Shown here one piece after another: positions 7,573 through 16,507 of a DNA stretch of 64,000 nucleotides. The DNA is from Streptomyces sp. TP-A0356. GTDB lineage: Bacteria > Actinomycetota > Actinomycetes > Streptomycetales > Streptomycetaceae. The notes under the pieces were generated by a model that made no database searches, was not told the origin of the DNA, and was given only the letters and a program-made list of their open reading frames with translations. Where the stretch lies: contig NZ_BBZJ01000021.1 of the NCBI RefSeq assembly GCF_001417775.1, forward strand, positions 124,001-188,000, read 5' to 3'. How positions within the stretch are numbered: position 1 is the first letter of the stretch; every line of letters begins with the position of its first letter. A program made the position numbers and the translations under genes.

Positions 7573-8427
7573 TCAGCCCTTGAGCGCGACGGCGACGGAC
7601 TCGGCGATGGGCGTGGTCGGACGGCCGGTCAGCCGGGAGAGGTCGCCGGTGGTGACGGCCAGCTCGCCCTTCTCGATCGAGGCGTCCACGCCGGCCAGCA
7701 TCGCGGCGACCGGCTCGGGGAGGCCGACGCCGGTCAGGATGCCGGTGAGGGCTTCCACGGTGACCGGGTTGTACGCGATCTCCTGGCCGGTCTGCTCGCT
7801 CAGTTCGGCGGCGTACTCGGCGAAGCCCCACGCGGTGTCACCGCTCAGCTCGTACGTCTTGTTCTCGTGGCCCTCGCCGGTCAGCACCGCGACGGCGGCG
7901 GCCGCGTAGTCGGCACGCGCGGCCGAGGCGACCCGGCCCTCGCCTGCGGCCTGGACGACGGCGCCGTGCTCCAGGACGGGGGTGAGCTGCTCGGTGTAGT
8001 TCTCGTTGTACCAGCCGTTGCGCAGCAGCACATACGGGACGCCGGAGGCCAGGATCGCCTCCTCGGTGCCCCGGTGGTCGTCGGCGAGGGCGGCCTTCAG
8101 ACTGCCAGGGGCGCTGGTGTAGGCGAACAGCGCGACTCCGGCCGCCTTGGCGGCGTCGAGGACGCCCTCGTGCTGGCCGACCCGGCCCTTGTCGAACTCG
8201 TTGCCGGAGATCAGCAGCACCTTGTCCCCGGCGGAGAAGAGGCCCTGGAAGGTCTCCGGAGCGTTGTAGTCGGCGACCGCGACCCGCACACCGCGGTCCG
8301 CGAAGTCGGCGGCCTTCTCCGGGGTGCGCACGACGGCGGTGATCCGATCGGCCGGAACCTTCTCCAGCAGCTGCTCAACGACGTGACGGCCGAGGTGTCC
8401 GGTGGCTCCGGTGACGACGATGCTCAT
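7573..8427 (-). CDS. NAD(P)H-binding oxidoreductase, QorB/NmrA-like
   Basis: This 284-residue atypical short-chain dehydrogenase begins with the dinucleotide-binding loop MSIVVTGATGHLGRHVVEQLL. Further family features are VVRTPEKAADFADRGV, the DY-NAPETF stretch, and ALFAYTSAPGSLKAALADDH followed by LRNGWYNENYT. This combination matches NAD(P)H:quinone oxidoreductase type 2 (YtfG/QorB). The divergent neighbour is an HxlR regulator, the same arrangement as ytfG-ytfH in Escherichia coli, which supports a quinone or electrophile response. AAGGAG lies upstream of the ATG. Substrate not proven. Confidence 0.88.
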   Translation of the reverse strand: MSIVVTGATGHLGRHVVEQLLEKVPADRITAVVRTPEKAADFADRGVRVAVADYNAPETFQGLFSAGDKVLLISGNEFDKGRVGQHEGVLDAAKAAGVALFAYTSAPGSLKAALADDHRGTEEAILASGVPYVLLRNGWYNENYTEQLTPVLEHGAVVQAAGEGRVASAARADYAAAAVAVLTGEGHENKTYELSGDTAWGFAEYAAELSEQTGQEIAYNPVTVEALTGILTGVGLPEPVAAMLAGVDASIEKGELAVTTGDLSRLTGRPTTPIAESVAVALKG

Positions 8428-8464
8428 GGCTTTGGCTCTCCTTGTGGGGTGCGTATGGCACTAA

Positions 8465-8516
8465 CCCTAGGAGTGGCGCTAACTAGACGAAAGTACCGAC
8501 TTTGAAGTAAGGTACT
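8465..8516. promoter_or_regulatory. Divergent promoter/operator between QorB-like and HxlR genes
   Basis: Half-sites AGTACC (8492-8497) and GGTACT (8511-8516) form an inverted repeat just before the HxlR start; a second overlapping pair is AAAGT/ACTTT (8490-8494, 8499-8503). On the minus strand TTCGTC and TAGGGT, 16 bp apart, could be the -35/-10 of the QorB-like gene. On the plus strand TAAGGT lies seven bases before the HxlR ATG, which would give a leaderless message. Palindromes over both start regions fit autoregulation by the HxlR protein. Confidence 0.5.
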
Positions 8517-8519
8517 GGC

Positions 8520-8930
8520 ATGGCAGTAAGTAGCGAGGTCGCCGGTGGAGGCGACAACGGCACGGCGATGTGTCCCTATCGCATCGTCCTGGAGCACGTC
8601 ACCAGCCGCTGGGGCGTCCTGGTCCTGATCGAACTCCTCGACCGCTCCTACCGCTTCAGCGAGCTGCGCCGGGCGATCGGGCGGGTCGCCCGTGTCAGCG
8701 AGAAGATGCTCACCCAGACCCTGCAGACGCTGGAGCGCGACGGTCTGGTCCACCGTGACGCCAAGCCGGTGATCCCGCCCCGGGTCGACTACTCCCTGAC
8801 CGATCTGGGCCGTGAGGCGGCGCAGCAGGTGCGCGCGCTGGCGTCGTGGACCCAGGAGCGCATGGCCGACGTGGAGGAGGCCCGCCAGGCATACGACGAG
8901 GCCCGGGCGCCGAAGGCCCGGGCCTCGTGA
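8520..8930 (+). CDS. HxlR-family transcriptional regulator
   Basis: This 136-residue winged-helix regulator starts at the ATG at 8520. The HxlR signature is clear: MCPYRIVLEHVTSRWGVLVLIELLD, then RFSELRRAIGRVARVSEKML and the wing around DAKPVIPPRVDYSLTDLG. Cys18 sits where several HxlR members (for example YodB/HypR) sense electrophiles or oxidants, so redox control is possible. It is transcribed away from the QorB-like oxidoreductase and probably represses it. There is no good Shine-Dalgarno sequence, but a -10-like element lies seven bases upstream, so the message may be leaderless. The last codons lie inside a terminator hairpin. Confidence 0.9.
   Translation: MAVSSEVAGGGDNGTAMCPYRIVLEHVTSRWGVLVLIELLDRSYRFSELRRAIGRVARVSEKMLTQTLQTLERDGLVHRDAKPVIPPRVDYSLTDLGREAAQQVRALASWTQERMADVEEARQAYDEARAPKARAS
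8897..8927. terminator. Hairpin embedded in the HxlR stop region
   Basis: Perfect 12-bp arms CGAGGCCCGGGC (8897-8908) and complement (8916-8927) leave a seven-base loop. The hairpin encodes the C-terminal residues of the HxlR protein and ends right at its stop. korB ends at 8944 on the other strand, so one hairpin can serve both genes. Confidence 0.75.
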
Positions 8931-8943
8931 ACCGCGTGGTCTC

Positions 8944-10023
8944 CTAGCCGACGACCGTCCAGGTGTCGCCGCCCGCCAGCAGCGCGGCCAGGTCTCCCTT
9001 GCCGTTCTGTTCGATGGCGGTGTCGAGCTGGTCGGCCATGAGGGTGTCGTAGACGGGCCGGTCGACGGAGCGGAAGACGCCGATCGGGGTGTGGTGGAGG
9101 GTGTCGGGGTCGGCCAGCCGGGACAGCGCGAACGCCGTGGTGGGGGAGGCCGCGTGGGCGTCGTGGACGAGGATGTCCGCCTCGTTGTGAGGGGTCACCG
9201 CGACGACCTTCAGATCACCCGTCGCGCTGTCCCGTACGACACCGCGGGTGCCGTCGGGTCCGAAGCGGATGGGCTGCCCGTCTTCCAGGCGGATGACGGC
9301 TTCCTGGGAGGTCTGCCTGTCCTTGAGGACGTCGAAGGCGCCGTCGTTGAAGATGTTGCAGTTCTGGTAGATCTCGATCAGGGCGGTGCCCGGGTGGGCG
9401 GCCGCGGCACGCAGCACCTCGGTCAGGTGCTTGCGGTCGGAGTCGACCGTGCGGGCCACGAAGGACGCCTCGGCGCCCAGGGCCAGGGAGACCGGGTTGA
9501 AGGGCGCGTCCAGGGAGCCCATCGGCGTCGACTTGGTGATCTTGCCGATTTCGGAGGTGGGCGAGTACTGGCCCTTGGTCAGACCGTAGATGCGGTTGTT
9601 GAACAGCAGGATCTTCAGGTTCACGTTGCGGCGCAGGGCGTGGATGAGGTGGTTGCCGCCGATGGACAGCGCGTCCCCGTCCCCGGTGACCACCCATACC
9701 GACAGGTCACGGCGTGAGGAGGCCAGACCGGTCGCGATCGCGGGGGCCCGGCCGTGGATGGAGTGCATGCCGTAGGTGTTCATGTAGTACGGGAAGCGCG
9801 AGGAACAGCCGATGCCCGATACGAAGACGATGTTCTCCCGGGCCAGGCCCAGCTCGGGCATGAAGCCCTGGACCGCGGCGAGGATGGCGTAGTCACCGCA
9901 GCCGGGGCACCAGCGCACTTCCTGATCGGACTTGAAGTCCTTCATCGACTGCCTGGCATCGGCCCTGGGCACGAGGGAGAGCGCCTCGATCGTGTCCGTG
10001 CCCTTCGTGGACGTCTCAGCCAT
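8944..10023 (-). CDS. korB: 2-oxoacid:ferredoxin oxidoreductase, beta subunit
   Basis: This is the thiamine-diphosphate subunit of the enzyme that decarboxylates 2-oxoglutarate (or a related 2-oxoacid) to an acyl-CoA and passes electrons to ferredoxin. It has 359 residues from the ATG at 10023, which has AAGGAGG eight bases upstream and overlaps the end of korA. Cluster/cofactor motifs are WCPGCGDYA (Cys39, Cys42), the pyrophosphate-binding GDGD at about 114-117 and FNN at about 141-143 followed by YGLTKGQYSPTS. Its length matches the short actinobacterial KorB. It is translated from the same message as korA. Confidence 0.95.
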   Translation of the reverse strand: MAETSTKGTDTIEALSLVPRADARQSMKDFKSDQEVRWCPGCGDYAILAAVQGFMPELGLARENIVFVSGIGCSSRFPYYMNTYGMHSIHGRAPAIATGLASSRRDLSVWVVTGDGDALSIGGNHLIHALRRNVNLKILLFNNRIYGLTKGQYSPTSEIGKITKSTPMGSLDAPFNPVSLALGAEASFVARTVDSDRKHLTEVLRAAAAHPGTALIEIYQNCNIFNDGAFDVLKDRQTSQEAVIRLEDGQPIRFGPDGTRGVVRDSATGDLKVVAVTPHNEADILVHDAHAASPTTAFALSRLADPDTLHHTPIGVFRSVDRPVYDTLMADQLDTAIEQNGKGDLAALLAGGDTWTVVG

Positions 10024-11944
10024 CGATGGCCTCCTTGAGAGCCGCGGCAAGCTGCTCCGCCTTGAACGGCATGCCGTTGACCTGGTTGTAGGAGTGGGCG
10101 TCGACCAGGTACTTCGCCCGGATGAGGGTGGCGAGCTGGCCGAGGTTCATCTCGGGGATCACCACCTTCTCGTACCGCCCCAGCACCGTTCCGAGATTGC
10201 GCGGGAAGGGGTTCAGATGCCGCAGATGCGCCTGCGCGACCGGCACCCCGGCCGCACGCAGCCGCCGCACGGCCGCGGTGATCGGCCCATACGTCGAGCC
10301 CCAGCCCAGCACAAGCGTCCCGGCCCCGTGCGGATCGTCGACCTCGATGTCCGGGACCTCGATCCGGTCCACCTTGGCCTGACGGGTACGGACCATGAAG
10401 TCGTGGTTGGCCGGGTCGTAGGAGATGTTGCCCGTGCCGTCCTGCTTCTCGATGCCCCCGATCCGGTGCTCTAGCCCCGGCGTGCCCGGGATCGCCCAGG
10501 GCCGGGCCAGGGTCTGCGGGTCACGCTTGTACGGCCAGAAGACCTCGCTGCCGTCCTCCAGCGTGTGGTTCGGGCCGTTCGCGAACCGAACCCGCAGATC
10601 GGGCAGCTCCTCCAGCTCCGGGATCCGCCAGGGCTCCGAGCCGTTGGCCAGATAGCCGTCCGAGAGCAGGAAGACGGGCGTGCGGTAGGTCAGCGCGATC
10701 CGCGCCGCCTCCAGGGCCGCGTCGAAACAGTCCCCCGGGGTACGCGGGGCGATCACCGGAACCGGCGCCTCACCATTGCGCCCGAACATCGCCTGCAGCA
10801 GATCCGCCTGCTCGGTCTTGGTCGGCAGACCGGTGGACGGCCCGCCCCGCTGGATGTCGATCACCAGCAGCGGCAGCTCCAGCGAGACCGCCAGCCCGAT
10901 CGTCTCGCTCTTGAGGGCCACCCCCGGACCGGACGTGGTCGTCACCGCGAGCGAGCCGCCGAAGGCCGCACCCAGCGCGGCACCGATCCCGGCGATCTCG
11001 TCCTCCGCCTGGAAGGTCCGCACCCCGAAGTTCTTGTGCTTCGACAGCTCGTGCAGGATGTCGGAGGCGGGGGTGATCGGGTACGAGCCCAGGAACAGTG
11101 GCAGATCCGCCTGACGGGAAGCGGTGATCAACCCGTACGACAGGGCCAGGTTCCCCGAGATGTTCCGGTACGTGCCCACCGGGAAGGCATGGACGGCCGG
11201 CGCCACCTCGTAGGAGACCGCGAAGTCCTCCGTCGTCTCGCCGAAGTTCCAGCCGGCGCGGAAGGCGGCGATGTTCGCCGCCGCGATGTCCGGCTTCTTC
11301 GCGAACTTCGACTTCAGGAACTTCTCCGTGCCCTCCGTCGGCCGGTGATACATCCAGCTCAGCAGGCCCAGCGCGAACATGTTCTTGCTGCGCTCCGCCT
11401 CCTTGCGGCTGAGGTCGAACTCCTTGAGCGCCTCGACGGTGAGGGTCGTCAGCGGCACGGGATGGACGTTGTAGCCGTCCAGCGTCCCGTCCTCCAGGGG
11501 GCTGGCGCCGTAGCCGACCTTCTGCATCGCCCGCTTGGTGAACTCGTCCGTGTTGACGATGATCTCCGCACCCCGCGGCAGGTCGCCGACGTTCGCCTTC
11601 AGGGCGGCCGGGTTCATCGCCACCAGGACGTTCGGCGCGTCGCCCGGGGTGAGGATGTCGTGGTCCGCGAAGTGCAGCTGGAACGAGGAGACGCCCGGAA
11701 GGGTGCCTGCCGGAGCGCGGATCTCCGCCGGGAAGTTCGGCAGCGTCGACAGGTCGTTACCGAACGAGGCCGTCTCCGAGGTGAACCGGTCACCGGTGAG
11801 CTGCATACCGTCACCGGAGTCGCCCGCGAACCGGATGATCACCCGGTCGAGCTTGCGTACGTCCTTCGTGCCTGCCGGTTTGCGCTGCTCTCCCACGACG
11901 GCTCCGTCGGCCTGCTCCGCTGGACTGCTGACCTGGCTGGTCAC
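10016..11944 (-). CDS. korA: 2-oxoacid:ferredoxin oxidoreductase, fused gamma-alpha subunit
   Basis: The 642-residue protein joins the gamma domain (about residues 33-220; IIRFAGDSGDGMQLTGDRFT and the FPAEIRAPAGT loop) to the alpha pyrimidine-binding domain (from about 245, with SYPITPASDILHELSK and FQAEDEIAGIGAALGA). This is the two-subunit Kor layout known from actinobacteria. The start is a GTG at 11944 with GGGAGG eleven bases upstream. Substrate is probably 2-oxoglutarate by family and context, though pyruvate cannot be excluded. With KorB it gives a TCA-cycle step that yields reduced ferredoxin, and the partial nuo cluster lies about 4.5 kb away. Confidence 0.95.
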   Translation of the reverse strand: MTSQVSSPAEQADGAVVGEQRKPAGTKDVRKLDRVIIRFAGDSGDGMQLTGDRFTSETASFGNDLSTLPNFPAEIRAPAGTLPGVSSFQLHFADHDILTPGDAPNVLVAMNPAALKANVGDLPRGAEIIVNTDEFTKRAMQKVGYGASPLEDGTLDGYNVHPVPLTTLTVEALKEFDLSRKEAERSKNMFALGLLSWMYHRPTEGTEKFLKSKFAKKPDIAAANIAAFRAGWNFGETTEDFAVSYEVAPAVHAFPVGTYRNISGNLALSYGLITASRQADLPLFLGSYPITPASDILHELSKHKNFGVRTFQAEDEIAGIGAALGAAFGGSLAVTTTSGPGVALKSETIGLAVSLELPLLVIDIQRGGPSTGLPTKTEQADLLQAMFGRNGEAPVPVIAPRTPGDCFDAALEAARIALTYRTPVFLLSDGYLANGSEPWRIPELEELPDLRVRFANGPNHTLEDGSEVFWPYKRDPQTLARPWAIPGTPGLEHRIGGIEKQDGTGNISYDPANHDFMVRTRQAKVDRIEVPDIEVDDPHGAGTLVLGWGSTYGPITAAVRRLRAAGVPVAQAHLRHLNPFPRNLGTVLGRYEKVVIPEMNLGQLATLIRAKYLVDAHSYNQVNGMPFKAEQLAAALKEAIDG

Positions 11945-12280
11945 TGAACTGGACCTCCCTCGAGGCGGCTGTCTGGGAACGGCCGGCCCGCCGGCCTTCC
12001 CACGATCAACCCTACGTCGGTAAGGGTCGCCTTCCCTCGGCCGTTCGGATGATGGACTCGGTTCTGAGACGGTCGGACGCCCTGATTTGTCATGATTTAC
12101 TCGCCCCCCGGCGATGCTTCCGAAGACGCTCCCTGCTCATGCTTTGGTTCTGGTGCTGCTCACCGGTGCTTCGGCTCTGGTGCTGCGGTCCGGTGCGTTG
12201 GTTCCGGTGCCGCGGTCCGGTGCTCCGGTTCGGGTCCTGCCGTCCCGTTCGGCGACGCTGTCTGACACAGTGTCAGCCGA
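11945..12280. other. Intergenic region upstream of korA with short repeats
   Basis: No convincing gene is present. On the minus strand TAGGGT (complement of 12009-12014) is a possible -10 for korA. A six-base-pair hairpin (GGCCGG/CCGGCC, 11981-11996) follows in the leader. Between about 12120 and 12255 the DNA is made of short repeats on the theme GGTGCTGCGGTCCGGTGC; small frames across it are repetitive and unsupported. Confidence 0.5.
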
Positions 12281-12952
12281 TCAGGAGTTGATATAGGTGA
12301 GCACGGCCAGAACACGCCGATGATCCCCGTCACTCTGGGACAGGCCGAGCTTCAGGAAGATGTTGCTGACGTGCTTCTCGACGGCTCCGTCGCTCACGAC
12401 CAGCTGCCGTGCGATCGCGGAGTTCGTCCGCCCCTCGGCCATCAGGCCCAGAACCTCCCGCTCCCGCGGGGTGAGCGCGGCGAGCACGTCCTGTCTGCGG
12501 CTGCGCCCGAGCAGCTGTGCGACCACCTCCGGGTCCAGCGCGGTGCCGCCCTGGGCCACCCGTACCACGGCGTCCACGAACTCGCGCACCTCGGCGACCC
12601 GATCCTTGAGCAGATAGCCGACACCGCGACTGGAACCGGCCAGCAGCTCGGTGGCGTACCGCTCCTCCACGTACTGGGACAGCACCAGGACGCCGAGTCC
12701 GGGATGCGTCTTGCGCAGCCGCACCGCGGCCCGGACTCCCTCGTCCGTATGCGTCGGGGGCATCCGCACGTCGGCGACGACGACATCGGGCACCTCGCCG
12801 CGGTCCGCCAGGTCGGTGATGGTCTTGATGAGCGCTTCCCCGTCGCCGACACCGGCGACCACCTCGTGCCCACGGTCGGTCAGCAGCCGGGTCAGGCCCT
12901 CTCTGAGCAGCACTGAGTCCTCGGCGATGACCACCCGCACCCTGTCCTCCAC
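12281..12952 (-). CDS. NarL/FixJ-type response regulator
   Basis: The protein has 223 residues. The receiver domain (1-120) has the acidic pair Glu11-Asp12, the phosphoacceptor Asp61 in VVADVRMPP, Ser92 and Lys116. The LuxR-type helix-turn-helix lies at about 160-215 (LTPREREVLGLMAEGRTNSA, then VSDGAVEKHVSNIFLKLGL). It should bind DNA when phosphorylated by a partner kinase. The two genes upstream on the same strand are NarL-partner type histidine kinases, so all three may form one signalling unit, although 411 bp separates it from the nearer kinase. Target genes are not evident. Confidence 0.93.
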   Translation of the reverse strand: MEDRVRVVIAEDSVLLREGLTRLLTDRGHEVVAGVGDGEALIKTITDLADRGEVPDVVVADVRMPPTHTDEGVRAAVRLRKTHPGLGVLVLSQYVEERYATELLAGSSRGVGYLLKDRVAEVREFVDAVVRVAQGGTALDPEVVAQLLGRSRRQDVLAALTPREREVLGLMAEGRTNSAIARQLVVSDGAVEKHVSNIFLKLGLSQSDGDHRRVLAVLTYINS

Positions 12953-13363
12953 GATCCCTGGCCCCCCGAGCCCTTCTCAGGCCGTGCGTCCTGTGCGTCC
13001 GGCGGTGTCCCGGGCGATCCGTCGCCCGTCGGACCTCAGTATCGCGCGATCCTCGATTCCTCAGGGGGCCTGTGGACAGACTGCCCCTCCGTGTTCCGGG
13101 GGCGCGACCAGGGACGAGACGTTTCCGGCCACGTACGGGTCGCGTATGCGCCACATAGGTGGTCCTGCACTCATGCGCGGCTAGGCCCCTGTGCGGGCTG
13201 GGCCTGACCCCTGTGCGGCTGGGCTTGCCTCCGTCCCAGCCACCCCGCCCACACGGTGTGCCCCTATTCCACGACGGACAGGGGGGCGATGTACCGGGAT
13301 GAATGCCGGGGGGATGGAACGGGATGATGCCGGGGCGATGTACCGGAGTGATGTCCGGAGCGG
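12953..13363. other. Intergenic region between response regulator and kinase
   Basis: No gene is supported in these 411 bases. From about 13280 to 13370 there are near-repeats on the theme GGGCGATGTACCGG and GATGATGCCGGGG. A regulator promoter could lie here on the minus strand, but no clear -35/-10 pair was seen. Confidence 0.4.
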
Positions 13364-14716
13364 TCAGGCCGAGCGCCACGGCAGTTCGGCGGTGATGCGG
13401 GTCGGCCCTCCGGCCGGGGAATCCACCACCAGGACTCCGTCCACCGCGTCGAGCCGTTCCGCGAGCCCGGCCAGTCCCGACCCGCCGGAGGGGTCCGCAC
13501 CGCCCACCCCGTCGTCCGCCACCTGCAGCAGCAGACGGTTCTGCGCCCGCCACACATCCACCGTCGCCCGGGTCGCGCGCGCGTGCTTGCCGACGTTCTG
13601 CAGCAGCTCCGACACCGTGAAATAGGCGATTCCCTCGATCGCCGGCGCCGGTCGCGCCGGCAGGTCCACGTCCACCTGGACCGGCACGGTGCACCGCGAG
13701 GCCACCGCGGACAGCGCCGCGTCCAGTCCCCGGTCCGTCAGCACGGCCGGATGGATCCCGCGCGCGAGGTCCCGCAGCTCCCGCAGCGCCGTCTTCACCT
13801 CGCCGTGCGCCTCGTCCACCATGCGTGCCGCCGCCTGCGGATCCGCCGCCAGCTTCTCCTTCGCCAGCCCCAGATCCATGGCCAACGCGACCAGCCGGGC
13901 CCCCGCCCCGTCGTGCAGGTCACGCTCGATGCGCCGTAGATCCGCCGCCGCCGTGTCGACCACCACACCCCGGTCCGACTCCAGCTCCACCACCCGCGTC
14001 GCCAGTCGCGACGGGCCGAGCAGCCCGTGCACCAGCAGCCGGTCCACCGTCGTCAGCCCCCGTACGATCCACGGCGTGGCCAGCGTGAGCAACAGCCCCA
14101 CCAGCGCGGTCACCGTGATCTCGAACGGGTTGTCGAGATAGACGCTGTGCGTCTCGTCGCCGTACAGCTGGAGCCCGCCCTGGCCGCCGTACATGGGGAA
14201 CAGCCAGAACCACAGCGGATACGTCAGCAGCGCCCATCCGGTCACCCAGAAGGTGATCCCCACCGAGAACGAGAACACCGCCCACGGGAACTGCAGCACC
14301 GTGTACAGCATCTGCCGCCACGACGACCCGCTCTTGAGCATCGCCCCGATCCAGGCCATCGCCCCGGGCCGCTTCATCCGCAGCGGCTCCGGATCGGCCA
14401 CCTCCAGCCCGAGCAGGGTCCGCGCCCGCGCCCGCTCCAGCGCCCCGAAGCCGCGGCATCCCCCGAGCGCCGCCGCCAGCACCGGGATGCCCAGGAAGGT
14501 CACGAGCAGGCCCGCCCCGACCGAGAACATCGTGACGCTGTAAGTGAACATCGTGATCCCGATGGGCAGGCTCAGCAGCAGATAGCAGAACTCGGCCCAG
14601 CTGCGCCCCTCGATCGGCGCCCGCAGCGCGACCGGAAGCCGGTGCGGCCGTCCCCCGGCGCCCTGGGATCCAGGGCCGCCCCACTCTCCGTACCCCTGCC
14701 CGTACCGCGTGGCCAT
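13364..14716 (-). CDS. Sensor histidine kinase (HisKA_3), second of a paralogous pair
   Basis: The protein has 450 residues from the ATG at 14716. The N-terminal half is a membrane sensor region (PF13796-like) with helices near 42-62, 66-85, 140-165 and 198-218. The dimerisation/phosphoacceptor block RRIERDLHDGAGARLVAL places the active histidine at about 268. The HATPase domain shows the N box ELLQNVGKHARAT and glycine loops DDGVGGAD and GSGLAGLAERL. This build pairs with NarL-type regulators such as the one downstream. It shares most of its kinase core almost word for word with the next gene upstream. AGGAG lies rather far (14 bases) before the start. Signal unknown. Confidence 0.92.
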   Translation of the reverse strand: MATRYGQGYGEWGGPGSQGAGGRPHRLPVALRAPIEGRSWAEFCYLLLSLPIGITMFTYSVTMFSVGAGLLVTFLGIPVLAAALGGCRGFGALERARARTLLGLEVADPEPLRMKRPGAMAWIGAMLKSGSSWRQMLYTVLQFPWAVFSFSVGITFWVTGWALLTYPLWFWLFPMYGGQGGLQLYGDETHSVYLDNPFEITVTALVGLLLTLATPWIVRGLTTVDRLLVHGLLGPSRLATRVVELESDRGVVVDTAAADLRRIERDLHDGAGARLVALAMDLGLAKEKLAADPQAAARMVDEAHGEVKTALRELRDLARGIHPAVLTDRGLDAALSAVASRCTVPVQVDVDLPARPAPAIEGIAYFTVSELLQNVGKHARATRATVDVWRAQNRLLLQVADDGVGGADPSGGSGLAGLAERLDAVDGVLVVDSPAGGPTRITAELPWRSA

Positions 14717-14989
14717 CGGCGTCGTCCGTTCTCCTCGTCGTCCCCTCCGGCGCGATCGGCCCGCTCGGCCCGCTCGCCGGCTCGTACCTCCACCCTGCTG
14801 TTCCCGCGCCCGCCGGGCCATGGAGCGCGTCGGCGTCCTGAGCCGGGGGTTTTCCCCACCATCCCCCGACGCGCACGCCCCCCATGCCCCAACAGGCTCC
14901 CGGTACGCCGCAGACGCCAAGCGGTCGCACACCTTCCTCCGCCTCCGTGTGCGACCGCTTCCGCGCCCGGTGGCCCCGCCGTGTCCCCG

Positions 14990-16195
14990 CTACATCCCCC
15001 GCGTCTTGTCCTCCCGGTCCCGCCACGGCAGCTCCGCCGTGATCGTCGTGGGCCCGCCCGCCGGTGAGTCGATGACGAACAGCCCGTCGACCGCGCCCAG
15101 CCGCTCCGCGAGCCCCGCCATGCCGCCGCCGCCGTCGAGGCGGGCGCCCCCGCGGCCGTCGTCCCGCACCTGGATGAGCAACCGCTCGTCCGCCCGCCAC
15201 ACGTCGACGGAGGCGGACTTCGCCCCGCTGTGCTTGCTGATGTTCTGCAGCAGCTCGGAGACCGTGAAGTAGGCGATGCCCTCGATCGCCGCGGCCGGTC
15301 TCGTGCCGAGGTCCACGGTGACCTTCACCGGCACGGTGCAGCGCGTGGCGACCGCCGACAGCGCTGCGTCCAGACCGCGGTCGGTGAGGACCGCAGGATG
15401 GATGCCGCGCGCCAGGTCCCGCAGCTCCTGCAGCGCCAGCTTCACCTCGCCGTGCGCCTCCTCGACCATCGCCGCCGCGGAGTCCGGGTCCTCCAGCAGC
15501 TTCTCCTTGGCCAGTCCGAGCCCCATCGCCAGGTTCACCAGCCGGGCCTGCGCCCCGTCGTGCAGGTCGCGCTCGATGCGCCGCAGATCCGCCGCCGCCG
15601 TGTCCACGACCACGCCGCGACCGGATTCCAGTTCGGCGATGCGCCGCTCCAGCTCGTCGGAGGGCGACAGCAGGCCGCGCACCATCGCCCGGTCCACGTT
15701 CGTCAGCCAGCGCGCGATGAACGGCAGGACCGGCCACAGGAGGAACAGCGACACGAACGTCACCGTGAAGGTCAGGATCCCCCAGGGCAGCCGGATGAAC
15801 TCGTACAGAACCGTCCGCCAGCCCACCGGGTCCTTCAGCGCCATCCAGAGCCGCTGGACCAGGCCGACTCTCCTGCCGGCTCTCCCGAGCAACGGCAGGG
15901 GCGTCGGCTCCTCCACCCGCACCCCGAGCAGCGCCCTGGCCCGCGCCCGCTCCAGCTTGCCCAGCTGCCGCGCGCCCAGCAGTCCGGCCGCCAGCAGAGG
16001 GAAGCCGATCACGGTGACCGTCAGGCACGCACCCGTGAGCGGCGCCGTCACCGCGTACGTGAACCCGATCAGCGACACCGGCAGATTCGCCAGAAGGTGC
16101 GCGATCTCGCGCCAGGTGTACCCGTCCAGGGCGAGACGCGGGGGCGGCGGGGGCCCGCCCTTCAGGGGGCCGGGAACCGTGATGCGTTGGGTCAT
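14990..16195 (-). CDS. Sensor histidine kinase (HisKA_3), first of a paralogous pair
   Basis: The protein has 401 residues from the ATG at 16195, with a modest GAGG site upstream. It has the same architecture as its neighbour: a short proline-rich start (residues 11-19), a four-helix membrane sensor (about 35-75 and 130-165), phosphoacceptor block RRIERDLHDGAQARLVNLAM with histidine about 212, and HATPase motifs ELLQNISKHSG, DDGRGGAR and GGGMAGLAERLG. The two kinases are tandem duplicates that have diverged mainly in the membrane part. It is divergent from nuoA, leaving a 312-bp shared upstream region. Confidence 0.92.
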   Translation of the reverse strand: MTQRITVPGPLKGGPPPPPRLALDGYTWREIAHLLANLPVSLIGFTYAVTAPLTGACLTVTVIGFPLLAAGLLGARQLGKLERARARALLGVRVEEPTPLPLLGRAGRRVGLVQRLWMALKDPVGWRTVLYEFIRLPWGILTFTVTFVSLFLLWPVLPFIARWLTNVDRAMVRGLLSPSDELERRIAELESGRGVVVDTAAADLRRIERDLHDGAQARLVNLAMGLGLAKEKLLEDPDSAAAMVEEAHGEVKLALQELRDLARGIHPAVLTDRGLDAALSAVATRCTVPVKVTVDLGTRPAAAIEGIAYFTVSELLQNISKHSGAKSASVDVWRADERLLIQVRDDGRGGARLDGGGGMAGLAERLGAVDGLFVIDSPAGGPTTITAELPWRDREDKTRGM

Positions 16196-16412
16196 ATGCG
16201 CCAGCCTCGTTCGGTCATGTCGGCCAGCCTGCCGTGCCGTGCGCCGCACCGCCATGAGGCGGACCGCCGCGGCTCACCGGGGGGAAACCCCACCCCGACG
16301 GGCGCGTTCGGGCGCTTCCGGGGTTCCGGTGACGCGTGAAGCGACCCCCGCCAGGGGTACGTGATCGGAGCCGCACGGGAAGACCGGCGTATCCCGAGGC
16401 GCAACGGGCTGC

Positions 16413-16440
16413 TTACCCTCTCTTTAGCAGGGCCTAGACT
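16413..16440 (+). promoter_or_regulatory. Possible nuoA promoter
   Basis: TAGACT at 16435-16440 fits the actinomycete -10 consensus well. TTACCC at 16413-16418, 16 bp away, is a weak -35. The predicted start would leave a leader of about 60 bases before the nuoA GTG at 16508. Otherwise I see nothing in the kinase-nuoA spacer. Confidence 0.4.
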
Positions 16441-16507
16441 CCCGTGCGTACAGATCGTCGAACACACGGTTCACCAGGGTCACGAGGTCAGGGAGCGAGG
16501 GGCTGAC

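Noticed and set aside
12114..12296. Small repetitive ORF before the response regulator gene
   Set aside because: It has no ribosome site and is made of short DNA repeats; no family resemblance.
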